Origin: Planctomycetes bacterium UBA4800 | GTDB taxonomy: Bacteria; Planctomycetota; UBA8108; UBA8890; UBA8898 | Assembly (NCBI GenBank): GCA_002402755.1 | Contig: DHGK01000006.1 | Span: 17,013-32,184 of the forward strand | Length of the DNA: 15,172 nucleotides | Direction of reading: 5' to 3' | In this document: positions 6,973 through 13,954 of the stretch, in pieces | Numbering within the stretch: position 1 is the stretch's first letter | Layout of the letters: the number at the start of each line of letters is the position of its first letter | The notes under the pieces: model-generated | Databases searched by the model: none | The model's input: the letters and a program-made list of their open reading frames with translations, nothing else | What the model was told of the DNA's origin: nothing | Program-made: the position numbers and the translations under genes

Positions 6973-7428
6973 TCATTCCGCCGCGCGCGCCGCCGGCGCC
7001 TTGCGCGCCTTCGCCTCCCGCTTGGCGCTCTTCCTGGCGAGCGCGGCCAGCGTCGTCTCGCGCAGCGTGGTGCGCATCGACACCGTCATGTCGCGCCACA
7101 GGTCGCGCGTCACGCACTCGCGCGCGTGGTCGCAGATCGCCGGGTCATCCACGCAGTCCACGAGCATGGGAGGGCCGTCCAGCGCGGTCGTGATCATCTC
7201 CATGGTGATCTCCTCGGCGGGGCGCGCGAGGAGATACCCGCCCTTGGCGCCGCGCACGCTGCGCAGCAGCCCGGCGCTCTTCAGCGTCGCGAGCAGGCTC
7301 TCGAGGTACTTCTTGGAGAGATCCTCGCGCTCCGCGATGGCCTTGACAAGCACGGGCCGCTCGCCCTGGTTGAGAGCGAGATCGAGCATCGCCCGGACAC
7401 CGTACCTGACCTTCGTCGAGAGCTTCAT
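6973..7428 (-). CDS. Rrf2/IscR-type Fe-S-sensing transcription regulator
   Basis: A 151-aa Rrf2 family repressor. MKLSTKVRYGVRAMLDLA begins the winged helix, and KKYLESLLATLKSAGLLRSV plus RGAKGGYLLARP form the recognition helix and wing. Three cysteines, C92, C99 and C105 (spaced 6 and 5 residues apart by intervening positions), match the place of the [2Fe-2S] ligands of IscR (C92, C98, C104), so cluster sensing is likely. The tail is basic and alanine-rich (about residues 130-151). GGAGG lies 6 nt before the ATG. It heads an operon with the NifU-like scaffold downstream, so a role in controlling Fe-S supply is a reasonable inference. A candidate self-operator lies over its promoter. Confidence 0.88.
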   Translation of the reverse strand: MKLSTKVRYGVRAMLDLALNQGERPVLVKAIAEREDLSKKYLESLLATLKSAGLLRSVRGAKGGYLLARPAEEITMEMITTALDGPPMLVDCVDDPAICDHARECVTRDLWRDMTVSMRTTLRETTLAALARKSAKREAKARKAPAARAAE

Positions 7429-7471
7429 GCGACACCTCCGCGCCGAGCCCGCGTGCGGGACGCGGACTTCT

Positions 7472-7495
7472 TATTAGATCCGATTGTCTATTAGA
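7472..7495. promoter_or_regulatory. Candidate Rrf2 operator (AT-rich dyad)
   Basis: TATTAGA occurs at 7472-7478 and again at 7489-7495, a 17-nt period. Between and within these copies, TAGA (7475-7478) and TCTA (7487-7490) form an inverted repeat with an 8-nt spacer. The block 7471-7500 is strikingly AT-rich in this genome. It lies 44-67 nt upstream of the rrf2 start and over the predicted transcription start, where an Rrf2-type autorepressor would bind. Confidence 0.45.
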
Positions 7496-7521
7496 ATACT
7501 GCGCTTAAAGGGCGCCGTCAA
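7493..7521 (-). promoter_or_regulatory. Candidate sigma70 promoter of the rrf2-nifU operon
   Basis: On the minus strand TTGACG (7521-7516), a 17-nt spacer and TATTCT (7498-7493). Transcription would start near 7486, giving a leader of about 58 nt before the rrf2 ATG. The -35 box overlaps the larE stop codon, and the start site lies within the TATTAGA repeats. Confidence 0.55.
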
Positions 7522-8360
7522 GCGCCGGCGCCTGGTTTTTTCCCGATCATGAAGTTCAGGCTGCCGGTGCGATAGCCCGCCAGGTCCAGCGTCGCGTACA
7601 GGTACCCGAGGCGCGCCAGGCGCCGGGCGATGCGCGCGAAGAGGGCGGGGCGGACCGCGCCGCGCGGGGCCTCGATGCGCGCCAGGTACGTCTCGGGGCC
7701 GATGGCGTGGGTGCGCACCCTGACCTGCCGCAGGCCGAGGCGCAGCAGATAGCGCTCGGCGGCCTCGATCATGGCGAGCTTCGCGGGCGAGAGCGGCTCG
7801 CCGTAGGGGCAGCGCGAGGCCAGGCACGCGGCCGCGGGGCGCGACCAGCCGGGCAGGGCGCGCCGGCGCGAGGCGGCGCGGATCTCGGCCTTGGAGAAGC
7901 CCGCCTCCCTGAGCGGCGAGCGGATGCCGAGCTCGGCGACGGCGCGCATGCCGGGGCGGAAGTCACCGGCGTCATCGACGTTGGTTCCGTCGCAGACGTG
8001 CGCGAAGCCGCGCGCCGCGGCGAGCTCCTTGAGCGCGGAGAAGCGGATGCGCTTGCAGATGTAGCAGCGCTCGGGCGTGTTGCGGCGGAACTCCGCGTCC
8101 TCGAACTCCGCGGTCCGGACGACGAGGTGCGGCGCGCGGAGCCTGCGCGCCGTCCGCGCCGCGAACGCGAGCTCCTCGCGCGTCGAGGTGGGGGACTCGG
8201 CCGTCACCGCGAGCACGTTCGCGCGGCCGAGCGTCTCGACGGCCGCGGCGAGGAGCAGCGTCGAGTCCACGCCGCCGGAGTACGCGATGACGACGCGTCC
8301 CAGCCGATCGAGAATCGCCGCGAGGCGGGCTTCCTTGTCGCGCGTTGTCGGCGTCGTCAT
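7518..8360 (-). CDS. larE: LarE-type ATP-dependent sacrificial sulfur transferase
   Basis: A 280-aa PP-loop ATP pyrophosphatase. SGGVDS (28-33) is the adenylation loop. RCYICK (C99, C102), CDGTNVDD (about 123-130), GIRSPLREAGFSK and ACLASRCPYG (178-187) are typical of LarE. In the known pathway LarE activates the carboxylates of the LarB product and donates sulfur, making the pincer cofactor of lactate racemase-type nickel enzymes. C179 aligns with the sacrificial cysteine of Lactiplantibacillus LarE (C176). A further cysteine, C183, sits in the same loop where other members I recall have a hydrophobic residue. Some LarEs use a [4Fe-4S] cluster to deliver sulfur instead, so a cluster-bound mode is possible here. 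AGGAG lies 6 nt before the ATG. No larA, larB or larC is in the window; the gene stands alone behind its own promoter. Confidence 0.85.
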   Translation of the reverse strand: MTTPTTRDKEARLAAILDRLGRVVIAYSGGVDSTLLLAAAVETLGRANVLAVTAESPTSTREELAFAARTARRLRAPHLVVRTAEFEDAEFRRNTPERCYICKRIRFSALKELAAARGFAHVCDGTNVDDAGDFRPGMRAVAELGIRSPLREAGFSKAEIRAASRRRALPGWSRPAAACLASRCPYGEPLSPAKLAMIEAAERYLLRLGLRQVRVRTHAIGPETYLARIEAPRGAVRPALFARIARRLARLGYLYATLDLAGYRTGSLNFMIGKKPGAGA

Positions 8361-8390
8361 TGCCGTCTCCTGCCCCGGGCCCCGACCGCA

Positions 8391-8419
8391 ACTATAGAGT
8401 CCCGGCCGCGGCGGCGCAA
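8391..8419 (-). promoter_or_regulatory. Candidate sigma70 promoter of larE
   Basis: On the minus strand TTGCGC (8419-8414), 17 nt, TATAGT (8396-8391). The -10 matches consensus in 5 of 6 positions. The predicted start near 8384 gives a short leader of about 24 nt before the ATG at 8360. Confidence 0.6.
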
Positions 8420-8465
8420 CGCAGGCGGCCGCCTGGAGCGCCGCCCGCGGAGGAGGACGCGGCGG

Positions 8466-8494
8466 TTGACACGCGCGCCGCGGCGGGGTACACA
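8466..8494 (+). promoter_or_regulatory. Candidate sigma70 promoter of tex
   Basis: A perfect TTGACA (8466-8471), 17 nt, then TACACA (8489-8494), a weak -10. The start would fall near 8501, about 67 nt before the tex ATG. It shares the 207-bp divergent region 8361-8567 with the larE promoter. Confidence 0.5.
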
Positions 8495-8567
8495 GGATGC
8501 GTTTTCCGGCCCCGGGGCCCGCCGAAGCCCCGGCGACGGCGGGGCGGAACGGAGGATTCGGCCTGAC

Positions 8568-10898
8568 ATGAACGCGATCGACACGCCGCCGGAGGAGGTT
8601 CACACCGCCGCCATCGCGCGCGAGCTCTCGCTGCCCGCCCGCCAGGTACGGGCGGCGGCCGCGCTGCTTGCGGGCGGCGCGACCGTGCCGTTCATCGCGC
8701 GGTATCGCAAGGAGGCCACGGGCGGCCTCGATGAGGTCGCGGTGACCGCGATTCGCGATCGCCTCGACGTCCTGCGCGAGCTGGACGCGCGCCGGGCCGC
8801 GATCCTGAAGTCGCTCGCCGAGCAGGGCGTTCTCACCGATGCGCTCAAGACCAGGGTCATGGCCGCGGGCACGATGTCGGCGCTCGAGGACGTGTATCTC
8901 CCGTACCGGCCGAAGCGCCGGACGCGCGGCATGATCGCGCGCGAGAAGGGCCTGGAACCGCTTGCGAAGCTGCTGTTCGAACAGGGCGCCATCGACCCCG
9001 CGGCGGAGGCGGCCGCCTTCGTCGGCGCGGAAAAGGGCGTCGAATCGGCGGACGACGCGCTCGCCGGCGCGCGCGACATCATCGCCGAATGGATCAACGA
9101 GGATGCGGAGACGCGCGCGCGGATGCGCGACCTCTTCGCCCGCGAGGCGGTGCTCGCGTCCAAGGTCGTGGAGGGCACGGAGGCCAAGGGCGCGAAGTAC
9201 AAGGACTACTTCGAATGGAAGGAGCCGCTCTGCAAGGCGCCGTCGCATCGGGTGCTCGCCATCCGCCGCGGGGCGGAGGAGGGGTTCCTGACCTTCCACA
9301 TCCTGCCCGGGGAAGGCGCCGCGCTGGCGGAGCTCGAGCGGCGGCACGTGCGGGGCTCGGGCCCCGCGTCGCTCGAGGTCAAGGCCGCGGCGCGCGATGC
9401 CTACAAGCGCCTGCTCGGCCCTTCGATGGAGACCGAGATGCGCCTCGAAACGAAGAAGCGCGCGGACGAGGAGGCGATCAGGGTCTTCGCCTCGAACCTG
9501 CGCGAGCTGCTCCTGGCCTCCCCGCTCGGCCGGACACGCGTGCTCGCCGTCGACCCGGGGTTGCGCACCGGATGCAAGATCGTGTGCCTCGATCCGCAGG
9601 GAAAGCTCCTCCACCACGATGCGATCTTCCCGCTGGAGCCGTTTCGCAAGACCGAGGAAGCCGCCGAGAAGGTGAAGGCGCTCTGCCGCCGCTTCTCGAT
9701 CGAGGCGATCGCCATCGGCAACGGCACGGGCGGGCGCGAGGCGCTCGCCTTCGCGCAAGGCCTCGATCTGGGGCGCGCCGTTGCGATCGTGATGGTGAGC
9801 GAGAGCGGCGCGTCGATATACTCCGCGTCCGAGACCGCGCGCGCGGAGTTCCCGGACAAGGACGTGACCGTGCGGGGCGCCGTGTCGATCGGGCGGAGGC
9901 TCATGGACCCGCTCGCCGAGCTCGTCAAGATCGACCCCAAGTCGATCGGCGTCGGACAGTACCAGCACGATGTGGACCAGAAGGCCCTCAAGAAATCGCT
10001 CGATGACGTGGTCGTGAGCTGCGTGAACGCGGTGGGCGTCGAGGTCAACACGGCCAGCCCGCACCTCCTGGCGTACGTGTCGGGGCTGAGCGCGCGCCTC
10101 GCGGGGAACATCGTGGCCTACCGCGACGAGCACGGACCCTTCGGAACGCGAGACGAGCTTCGGGAGGTGTCCGGCATGGGGCCGAAGACCTTCGAGCAGG
10201 CGGCGGGGTTCCTCAGGATCCGGGACGGCGCGAACGCGCTCGACGCGAGCGCCGTGCATCCGGAGAGCTACGGCGTGGTCGAGCGCATGGCAGGCGACCT
10301 CGGGTGCACGGTCGCCGACCTCATGCGCGACGGCGGTCTCAGAGGCGCGATCGACCCGCGTCGCTACGTCGACGCCAAGGTCGGCCTGCCGACGCTCGCC
10401 GACATCATGGCCGAGCTGGAGAAGCCGGGGCGCGACCCGCGCGGCCGGTTCGAGGCGTTCGCGTTTTCCGATGCCGTGCGCGCCTTCGAGGACGTGCAGG
10501 TCGGGATGCGGCTTCCCGGCGTCGTCACGAACGTCACGGCGTTCGGCGCGTTCGTCGACATCGGCGTGCATGACGATGGCCTGGTCCACGTGAGCCGGCT
10601 CGCCGACCGTTTCGTCAAGAATCCCGCCGAGGTCGTGAAGGTGCACCAGAAGGTGCTGGTCACCGTGGTGAGCGTCGATGCCGAGCGGAAGCGCATCGGT
10701 CTCTCGATGCGAACGAATCCCGCCGACGCCCCCGTAAAGCCCGCCGGAGCCGAGGCGAAGGCCTCGGCGAAGGGGGGAGCGAACGCCGGCGCGAGAACCC
10801 GGGCGAGGCCCGCCGACGCCGAGGCGAAAGCCTCGGCGAAGGGAGGCAACGTTTTCGCGGATTTCTTCGACAACCTCGACCGAAGGCCGAAGATGTGA
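8568..10898 (+). CDS. tex: Transcription accessory protein Tex (S1 RNA-binding)
   Basis: A 776-aa Tex family protein of usual length. The N-terminal Tex domain includes VPFIARYRKEATGG (40-53) and LEDVYLPYRPKRRTR (about 106-120). The YqgF/RNase H-like domain starts at VLAVDPGLRTGC (325 on). Helix-hairpin-helix segments cover about 505-550 (SGLSARLAGNIV, VSGMGPKTFEQAAGFL). An S1 domain lies at 643-711 (VVTNVTAFGAFVDIGVHDDG, RKRIGLSMR). The tail is basic and carries AEAKASAKGG twice, then FADFFDNL. Tex binds nucleic acid and is linked to transcription and stress tolerance; its exact activity is debated. The ATG at 8568 has GGAGG 12 nt upstream, rather far, but the N-terminus matches family starts and the open frame upstream is low-complexity shadow. 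Confidence 0.95.
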   Translation: MNAIDTPPEEVHTAAIARELSLPARQVRAAAALLAGGATVPFIARYRKEATGGLDEVAVTAIRDRLDVLRELDARRAAILKSLAEQGVLTDALKTRVMAAGTMSALEDVYLPYRPKRRTRGMIAREKGLEPLAKLLFEQGAIDPAAEAAAFVGAEKGVESADDALAGARDIIAEWINEDAETRARMRDLFAREAVLASKVVEGTEAKGAKYKDYFEWKEPLCKAPSHRVLAIRRGAEEGFLTFHILPGEGAALAELERRHVRGSGPASLEVKAAARDAYKRLLGPSMETEMRLETKKRADEEAIRVFASNLRELLLASPLGRTRVLAVDPGLRTGCKIVCLDPQGKLLHHDAIFPLEPFRKTEEAAEKVKALCRRFSIEAIAIGNGTGGREALAFAQGLDLGRAVAIVMVSESGASIYSASETARAEFPDKDVTVRGAVSIGRRLMDPLAELVKIDPKSIGVGQYQHDVDQKALKKSLDDVVVSCVNAVGVEVNTASPHLLAYVSGLSARLAGNIVAYRDEHGPFGTRDELREVSGMGPKTFEQAAGFLRIRDGANALDASAVHPESYGVVERMAGDLGCTVADLMRDGGLRGAIDPRRYVDAKVGLPTLADIMAELEKPGRDPRGRFEAFAFSDAVRAFEDVQVGMRLPGVVTNVTAFGAFVDIGVHDDGLVHVSRLADRFVKNPAEVVKVHQKVLVTVVSVDAERKRIGLSMRTNPADAPVKPAGAEAKASAKGGANAGARTRARPADAEAKASAKGGNVFADFFDNLDRRPKM
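10749..10845 (+). repeat. Duplicated perfect hairpin in the tex 3' end
   Basis: Two near-identical 28-bp segments, 10749-10776 and 10818-10845, 69 nt apart and in the same reading frame. Each contains GCCGAGGC, a four-base loop (GAAG, then GAAA) and GCCTCGGC: a perfect 8-bp stem, the second with a GNRA-type tetraloop. They encode the repeated AEAKASAKGG of the Tex tail. Confidence 0.75.
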
Positions 10899-10979
10899 CA
10901 CCGCCGTGCGGATCGACCTCGGGGATCCCCGGCAGCGGGCGCGTCGATGCGAACCGTCTCGGCGTCCTCGCCGGCGCGC

Positions 10980-11240
10980 TCACGACGGCGGGCGGGAAGC
11001 AGCCCCGGTCCACGACCATCGGCCCTGCCCGCGCTCGTACCTGAGAAGATGGATCGCGCCGTCCGCGGTCTTCACCTTGAAGTAGTCGAGGACCGGCGTT
11101 GCGGGGTCCGGGCCGCCCTGGTACCAGCGGTCGAGAATAGCCTCGATCTCGAAGGCGGCGCCGCCCGTGAAGAAGCGCCGCGGGGTCTCCTCGCCGCGGT
11201 AGCCCGCGTAGGCCTCGACCCGGACGGGAACGAACTCCAT
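10980..11240 (-). CDS. Small conserved-looking protein of unknown function
   Basis: An 86-aa protein with no signal or membrane segment. Composition and pattern look like a real gene: VRVEAYAGYRGEETPRRF, a hydrophobic strand AFEIEAILDRWYQGG, then LDYFKVKTADGAIHLLRY and a WSWTG end. I recall small proteins in other high-GC bacteria with the same plan (AYxGYRxxExPxxF...DRWYxxxxxYFKVxxxDGxxYxLR), all uncharacterised. It may be a small beta-barrel; I give no function. It follows trpS on the same strand after a 42-nt gap and may be cotranscribed with it. The ribosome site is weak (GGTGA 4 nt before the ATG). The convergent gap to tex (10899-10979) holds only a CGGGGATCCCCG palindrome at 10920-10931. 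Confidence 0.65.
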   Translation of the reverse strand: MEFVPVRVEAYAGYRGEETPRRFFTGGAAFEIEAILDRWYQGGPDPATPVLDYFKVKTADGAIHLLRYERGQGRWSWTGAASRPPS

Positions 11241-11282
11241 GGCGTCACCACGGCGCGGCGCGCGGCCCCGGGGAGCAGGCCG

Positions 11283-12281
11283 TCACCGCCGCGGGACCAT
11301 GCCCATCGCCGCGCGCACCTCGGCGATCGTGCGCGCCGCGATCTCCTTGCAGTGCCGCGCGCCCTGGTCCAGCGCGTCGAGCACGTAGTCGCGCCGCCCC
11401 CTGATCTCGTCCGCCCGCTCGCGGATCGGGTCGAGCGCGGCCCGCAGGTGCGTGAAGAGCACCTTCTTGCAGTCGATGCACCCGATGCCCGCCGTGCGGC
11501 AGCCCTCGGCGCAGCGCTCGAGGTCCGGCGCGGGCGTGAAGAAGCGGTGGTAGCTCGTGAAGATGTTGCACTTCTCCGGGTCGCCCTTGTCCGTGCGGCG
11601 CACTCGCGCGGGATCGGTCTTGGCGGGCCTGAGCTTCTCCCAGATCTGCTCGGGCGTCTCGGTCAGGCCGATGTGGTTGCCGAGCGACTTGCTCATCTTG
11701 CGCTCGCCGTCCAGGCCCAGGATGCGCCTGGCCTCGGAGAGCATCGTCGCGGGCTCGGGGAAGACCTCGCCGAAGCGGCGGTTGAAGTTGCGGGCGATCT
11801 CGCGCGTGAGCTCGAGGTGCTGCGCCTGGTCCTCGCCCACGGGCACGCCGTGGGCCTTGTAGAGCAGGATGTCGGCGGCCTGGAGGATGGGGTAGCACAG
11901 GAGCCCGCTCGCCACCGACTGTCCCTGGGCGAAGTCCTTGGCCTTGTCCTTGTACTGCGTCATCCGGAAGAGGTCGCCGATGGGCGTGACGGTTCCGAGG
12001 AGCCACTCCAGCTCCACGTGCTCCGGCACGTCGGACTGGACGAACACCGTGCAGCGCTCGGGCACGAGCCCCGAGGCGATGTACGCGACCGCGGCCTCGT
12101 AGACGCGCTGCGGCAGCTCCTTCTGGTCGTACGGCGCGGTGATCGCGTGGTAGTCCACGATGCAGAAGATGCAGTCGTACTCGTCGAGCATCCGGAGCCA
12201 GTTCTGGATGGCGCCCAGGTAGTTGCCGATGTGCAGCTCGCCGCTCGGCTGTATGCCGCTGAAGATGACCTTCTTCGCCAT
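11283..12281 (-). CDS. trpS: Tryptophanyl-tRNA synthetase with Fe-S cluster motif
   Basis: A 332-aa class I synthetase that charges tRNA(Trp). It has FSGIQPSGELHIGNYLGAI with HIGN at 17-20, GEDQAQHLELTREIA, and KMSKS at 195-199. In the anticodon-binding region C238, C261, C268 and C271 are spaced C-x22-C-x6-C-x2-C, exactly the pattern, two residues shifted, of the [4Fe-4S] cluster described in Thermotoga maritima TrpRS (C236, C259, C266, C269). It therefore probably carries a cluster near the tRNA anticodon site; many TrpRS lack it. GGAG lies 8 nt before the ATG, behind a strong promoter. Likely cotranscribed with the 86-aa gene downstream. Confidence 0.96.
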   Translation of the reverse strand: MAKKVIFSGIQPSGELHIGNYLGAIQNWLRMLDEYDCIFCIVDYHAITAPYDQKELPQRVYEAAVAYIASGLVPERCTVFVQSDVPEHVELEWLLGTVTPIGDLFRMTQYKDKAKDFAQGQSVASGLLCYPILQAADILLYKAHGVPVGEDQAQHLELTREIARNFNRRFGEVFPEPATMLSEARRILGLDGERKMSKSLGNHIGLTETPEQIWEKLRPAKTDPARVRRTDKGDPEKCNIFTSYHRFFTPAPDLERCAEGCRTAGIGCIDCKKVLFTHLRAALDPIRERADEIRGRRDYVLDALDQGARHCKEIAARTIAEVRAAMGMVPRR

Positions 12282-12306
12282 TGCTCGCGCTCCGGGTGAA
12301 CACACG

Positions 12307-12335
12307 ATTATGGGAATCGCGGGCGGCGGGGTCAA
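12307..12335 (-). promoter_or_regulatory. Sigma70 promoter of trpS
   Basis: On the minus strand TTGACC (12335-12330), 17 nt, CATAAT (12312-12307). Both boxes match consensus in 5 of 6 positions. Transcription would start near 12300, leaving only about 19 nt of leader, too short for a T-box or attenuator. Confidence 0.7.
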
Positions 12336-12402
12336 GACCGGCCGGCGGGGCCCGGGCCTGCCGCGGCGCCGACCCGCCCGGGCGATGCCTGCCGCGCCCT
12401 TG

Positions 12403-12432
12403 TTGCCGCGGGCGCCGCGCGCGCGGTAGGAT
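12403..12432 (+). promoter_or_regulatory. Candidate promoter of the GHMP kinase gene
   Basis: TTGCCG (12403-12408), 18 nt, TAGGAT (12427-12432). The predicted start near 12439 is just before the hairpin at 12442-12463. Confidence 0.45.
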
Positions 12433-12441
12433 GCTGTTCCG

Positions 12442-12463
12442 CGGCGGCCGCGCGGGGCCGCCG
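12442..12463 (+). other. Leader hairpin before the GHMP kinase gene
   Basis: CGGCGGCC (12442-12449), a 6-nt loop, GGCCGCCG (12456-12463): a perfect 8-bp GC stem that would begin almost at the 5' end of the transcript, 25 nt before the start codon. It could stabilise the RNA or modulate translation; no ligand-binding structure is apparent. Confidence 0.4.
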
Positions 12464-12488
12464 TGAGAATTGATGGAAGGAACGACGC

Positions 12489-13721
12489 ATGCAGCCGGAC
12501 ACACAGGCGGTCGAGAAGCTGAAGGCGCTCGCGGCCGAGCGCGGCATGGACATCCGGGGCGGGCGCATTCGCAGGACCTCGTCGCGCTTCTGCCTCGGCG
12601 TCGAGCACGGCGACTACAACGGCACCGAGCTCTTCGGCGTCGGGACGGACCGGTTCATCTGGCTCGCCTACAAGCCCTCGGCGCGGCCGGCGGTGCGCCT
12701 CGTGAGCGCCAACTTCCCGGGCGACGGCGTCATCGAGTTCACGCCGGGCAAGGTGCCGGAGCCGAAGACGGTCCGCGATTCCTGGGCGCGCTTCCCCTAC
12801 GGCGCCGACTACATTCTGCGGCGCGAAGGCTTCGCCCTCAAGAAAGGCTTCGACGCGGTCCTGTACGGCAACATTCCCGGCGGCGGGATGTCGCGCTCCG
12901 CCTCGCTGACCCTCAACCTCATCCTGACGATGCTCGAGGTCAACGGCCTGGAGGTCGCCGACCGCATGAAGATCGTCGACATGGCCCAGGCGGTCGAGAA
13001 CGACTACATAGGCTCGCCCTGCGGCAAGCTCGATCAGATCATGATCCTCTTCGCCCGGGAAGGGATGGGCACGCATTACCGCCCCGCGACGCGCTCGATC
13101 GACTACGTGCCGCTCGGGAAGGGGGCGGCGGACTTCCGCATCGTGGGCCTCGACACGGGCACGGAGCGGCCGGGCCTGGAGAAGTCGACGTACAAGGTGC
13201 GCCGCGCCGAGTGCGAGCAGCTCGCCGGCATGGCCGCGAAGGCGGGCTTCGGGATCGCGTGCCTGGCCGATGTGCGCGAGCAGGACCTGTACGACCGCAT
13301 CGTCGCGAAGTTCGGAGCGGCGCACCCGGACCTCTGCGACCGCCTGGCGTACATCTTCGGGGCGCAGCGGCGCTTCTACGCGATGCTGGATGCCTGGAAG
13401 GCCGGCGCGATCGAGACCGTGGGGAAGATCTTCCGGGAGGACGGCATCGGCCTGCGCGACCAGTACCGGATCTCGGGCCCCGAGCTCGAGTCCATGTGCG
13501 ACATCGCCCGCACGGTGCCGGGAGTCCTCGGCGAGCGCATGCTCGGCGGCGGCGACAAGGGCGCCTCGGGGGCGCTCGTCCGGGCCGATGCCGTCGATGC
13601 GATGAAGGCGGCGGTCGACACGGCTTACCCGCGCAGCCGCCCCGCCTGCGCCGGGAAGTACGCCGTCCACGTATGCAAGGTGGTCGACGGCGTGGCGGAG
13701 CTCGACGGCCTGCTGGGGTAG
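12489..13721 (+). CDS. Galactokinase-like GHMP sugar kinase
   Basis: A 410-aa GHMP kinase closest in plan to galactokinase. GVEHGDYNGT (37-46) corresponds to the galactokinase GEHTDYNGG substrate motif. GNIPGGGMSRSASL (127-140) is the glycine/serine-rich ATP-phosphate loop. SPCGKLDQ (176-183) matches the PCGIMDQ motif with its catalytic aspartate (D182). MLGGGDKGASGALV (351-364) is the third conserved motif. The family phosphorylates a sugar C1 hydroxyl (galactose, GalNAc, arabinose, galacturonate) using ATP in the cytoplasm. Changes in the first motif (VEHGDYNGT, with no preceding GRVNLIG) and CGKLDQ suggest a substrate other than plain galactose, so I leave the symbol blank. GGAAGGAA lies 6 nt before the ATG. 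No other sugar-pathway gene is adjacent. Confidence 0.85.
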   Translation: MQPDTQAVEKLKALAAERGMDIRGGRIRRTSSRFCLGVEHGDYNGTELFGVGTDRFIWLAYKPSARPAVRLVSANFPGDGVIEFTPGKVPEPKTVRDSWARFPYGADYILRREGFALKKGFDAVLYGNIPGGGMSRSASLTLNLILTMLEVNGLEVADRMKIVDMAQAVENDYIGSPCGKLDQIMILFAREGMGTHYRPATRSIDYVPLGKGAADFRIVGLDTGTERPGLEKSTYKVRRAECEQLAGMAAKAGFGIACLADVREQDLYDRIVAKFGAAHPDLCDRLAYIFGAQRRFYAMLDAWKAGAIETVGKIFREDGIGLRDQYRISGPELESMCDIARTVPGVLGERMLGGGDKGASGALVRADAVDAMKAAVDTAYPRSRPACAGKYAVHVCKVVDGVAELDGLLG

Positions 13722-13725
13722 CGCG

Positions 13726-13768
13726 GCCTTCGCCTGCCTGCCGGGGGCCGATGTGCCCCGGCGAAGGC
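13726..13768 (+). terminator. Stem-loop after the GHMP kinase gene
   Basis: GCCTTCG (13726-13732) pairs with CGAAGGC (13762-13768), and inside it CCGGGG pairs with CCCCGG around a 9-nt loop, with an 8-nt bulge on the 5' side. It starts 4 nt past the stop codon. The bases after it (GGCCGCTTCCTTGTT) have only a broken T-run, so it may be a weak intrinsic or a Rho-assisted terminator. Confidence 0.5.
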
Positions 13769-13781
13769 GGCCGCTTCCTTG

Positions 13782-13810
13782 TTGACACGGCCGGGGCGGG
13801 GTCATAGTAT
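13782..13810 (+). promoter_or_regulatory. Sigma70 promoter of the LysM gene
   Basis: Perfect TTGACA (13782-13787), 17 nt, TAGTAT (13805-13810). Transcription would start near 13817, giving a leader of about 137 nt before the chosen ATG at 13955. Confidence 0.65.
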
Positions 13811-13837
13811 GAAGTCGCCCGCAGGGCACCGCGCGGG

Positions 13838-13873
13838 CGCGCGCAAGATGCCGCAACGCCTTCTTGCCGCGCG
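13838..13873 (+). other. Stem-loop in the LysM gene leader
   Basis: CGCGCGCAAGA (13838-13848) pairs with TCTTG-C-CGCGCG (13862-13873), an 11-bp stem with one bulged C and a 13-nt loop. It lies early in the predicted 137-nt leader. No known riboswitch or thermometer class is recognised. Confidence 0.4.
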
Positions 13874-13954
13874 CGTGTCATGAGGCGGGATCCGCGGCGT
13901 CTTCACGGATGCCGTTCGGTTCCGGCGATGCCGGCGAGGCAGAGAGGTATCCCG

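Noticed and set aside
8361..10901. N-terminal extension of the larE frame to 1127 codons
   Set aside because: The extension is antisense to tex. LarE begins at 8360 with AGGAG and its own promoter, and family length matches 280 aa.
10920..10931. CGGGGATCCCCG palindrome as a terminator for tex
   Set aside because: It has no loop and no T-run, and such 12-bp palindromes are expected in GC-rich DNA.
12282..13856. N-terminal extension of the trpS frame to 857 codons
   Set aside because: Antisense to the GHMP kinase. MAKKVIFSGIQPSG at 12281 is the normal TrpRS start and a consensus promoter lies just upstream.
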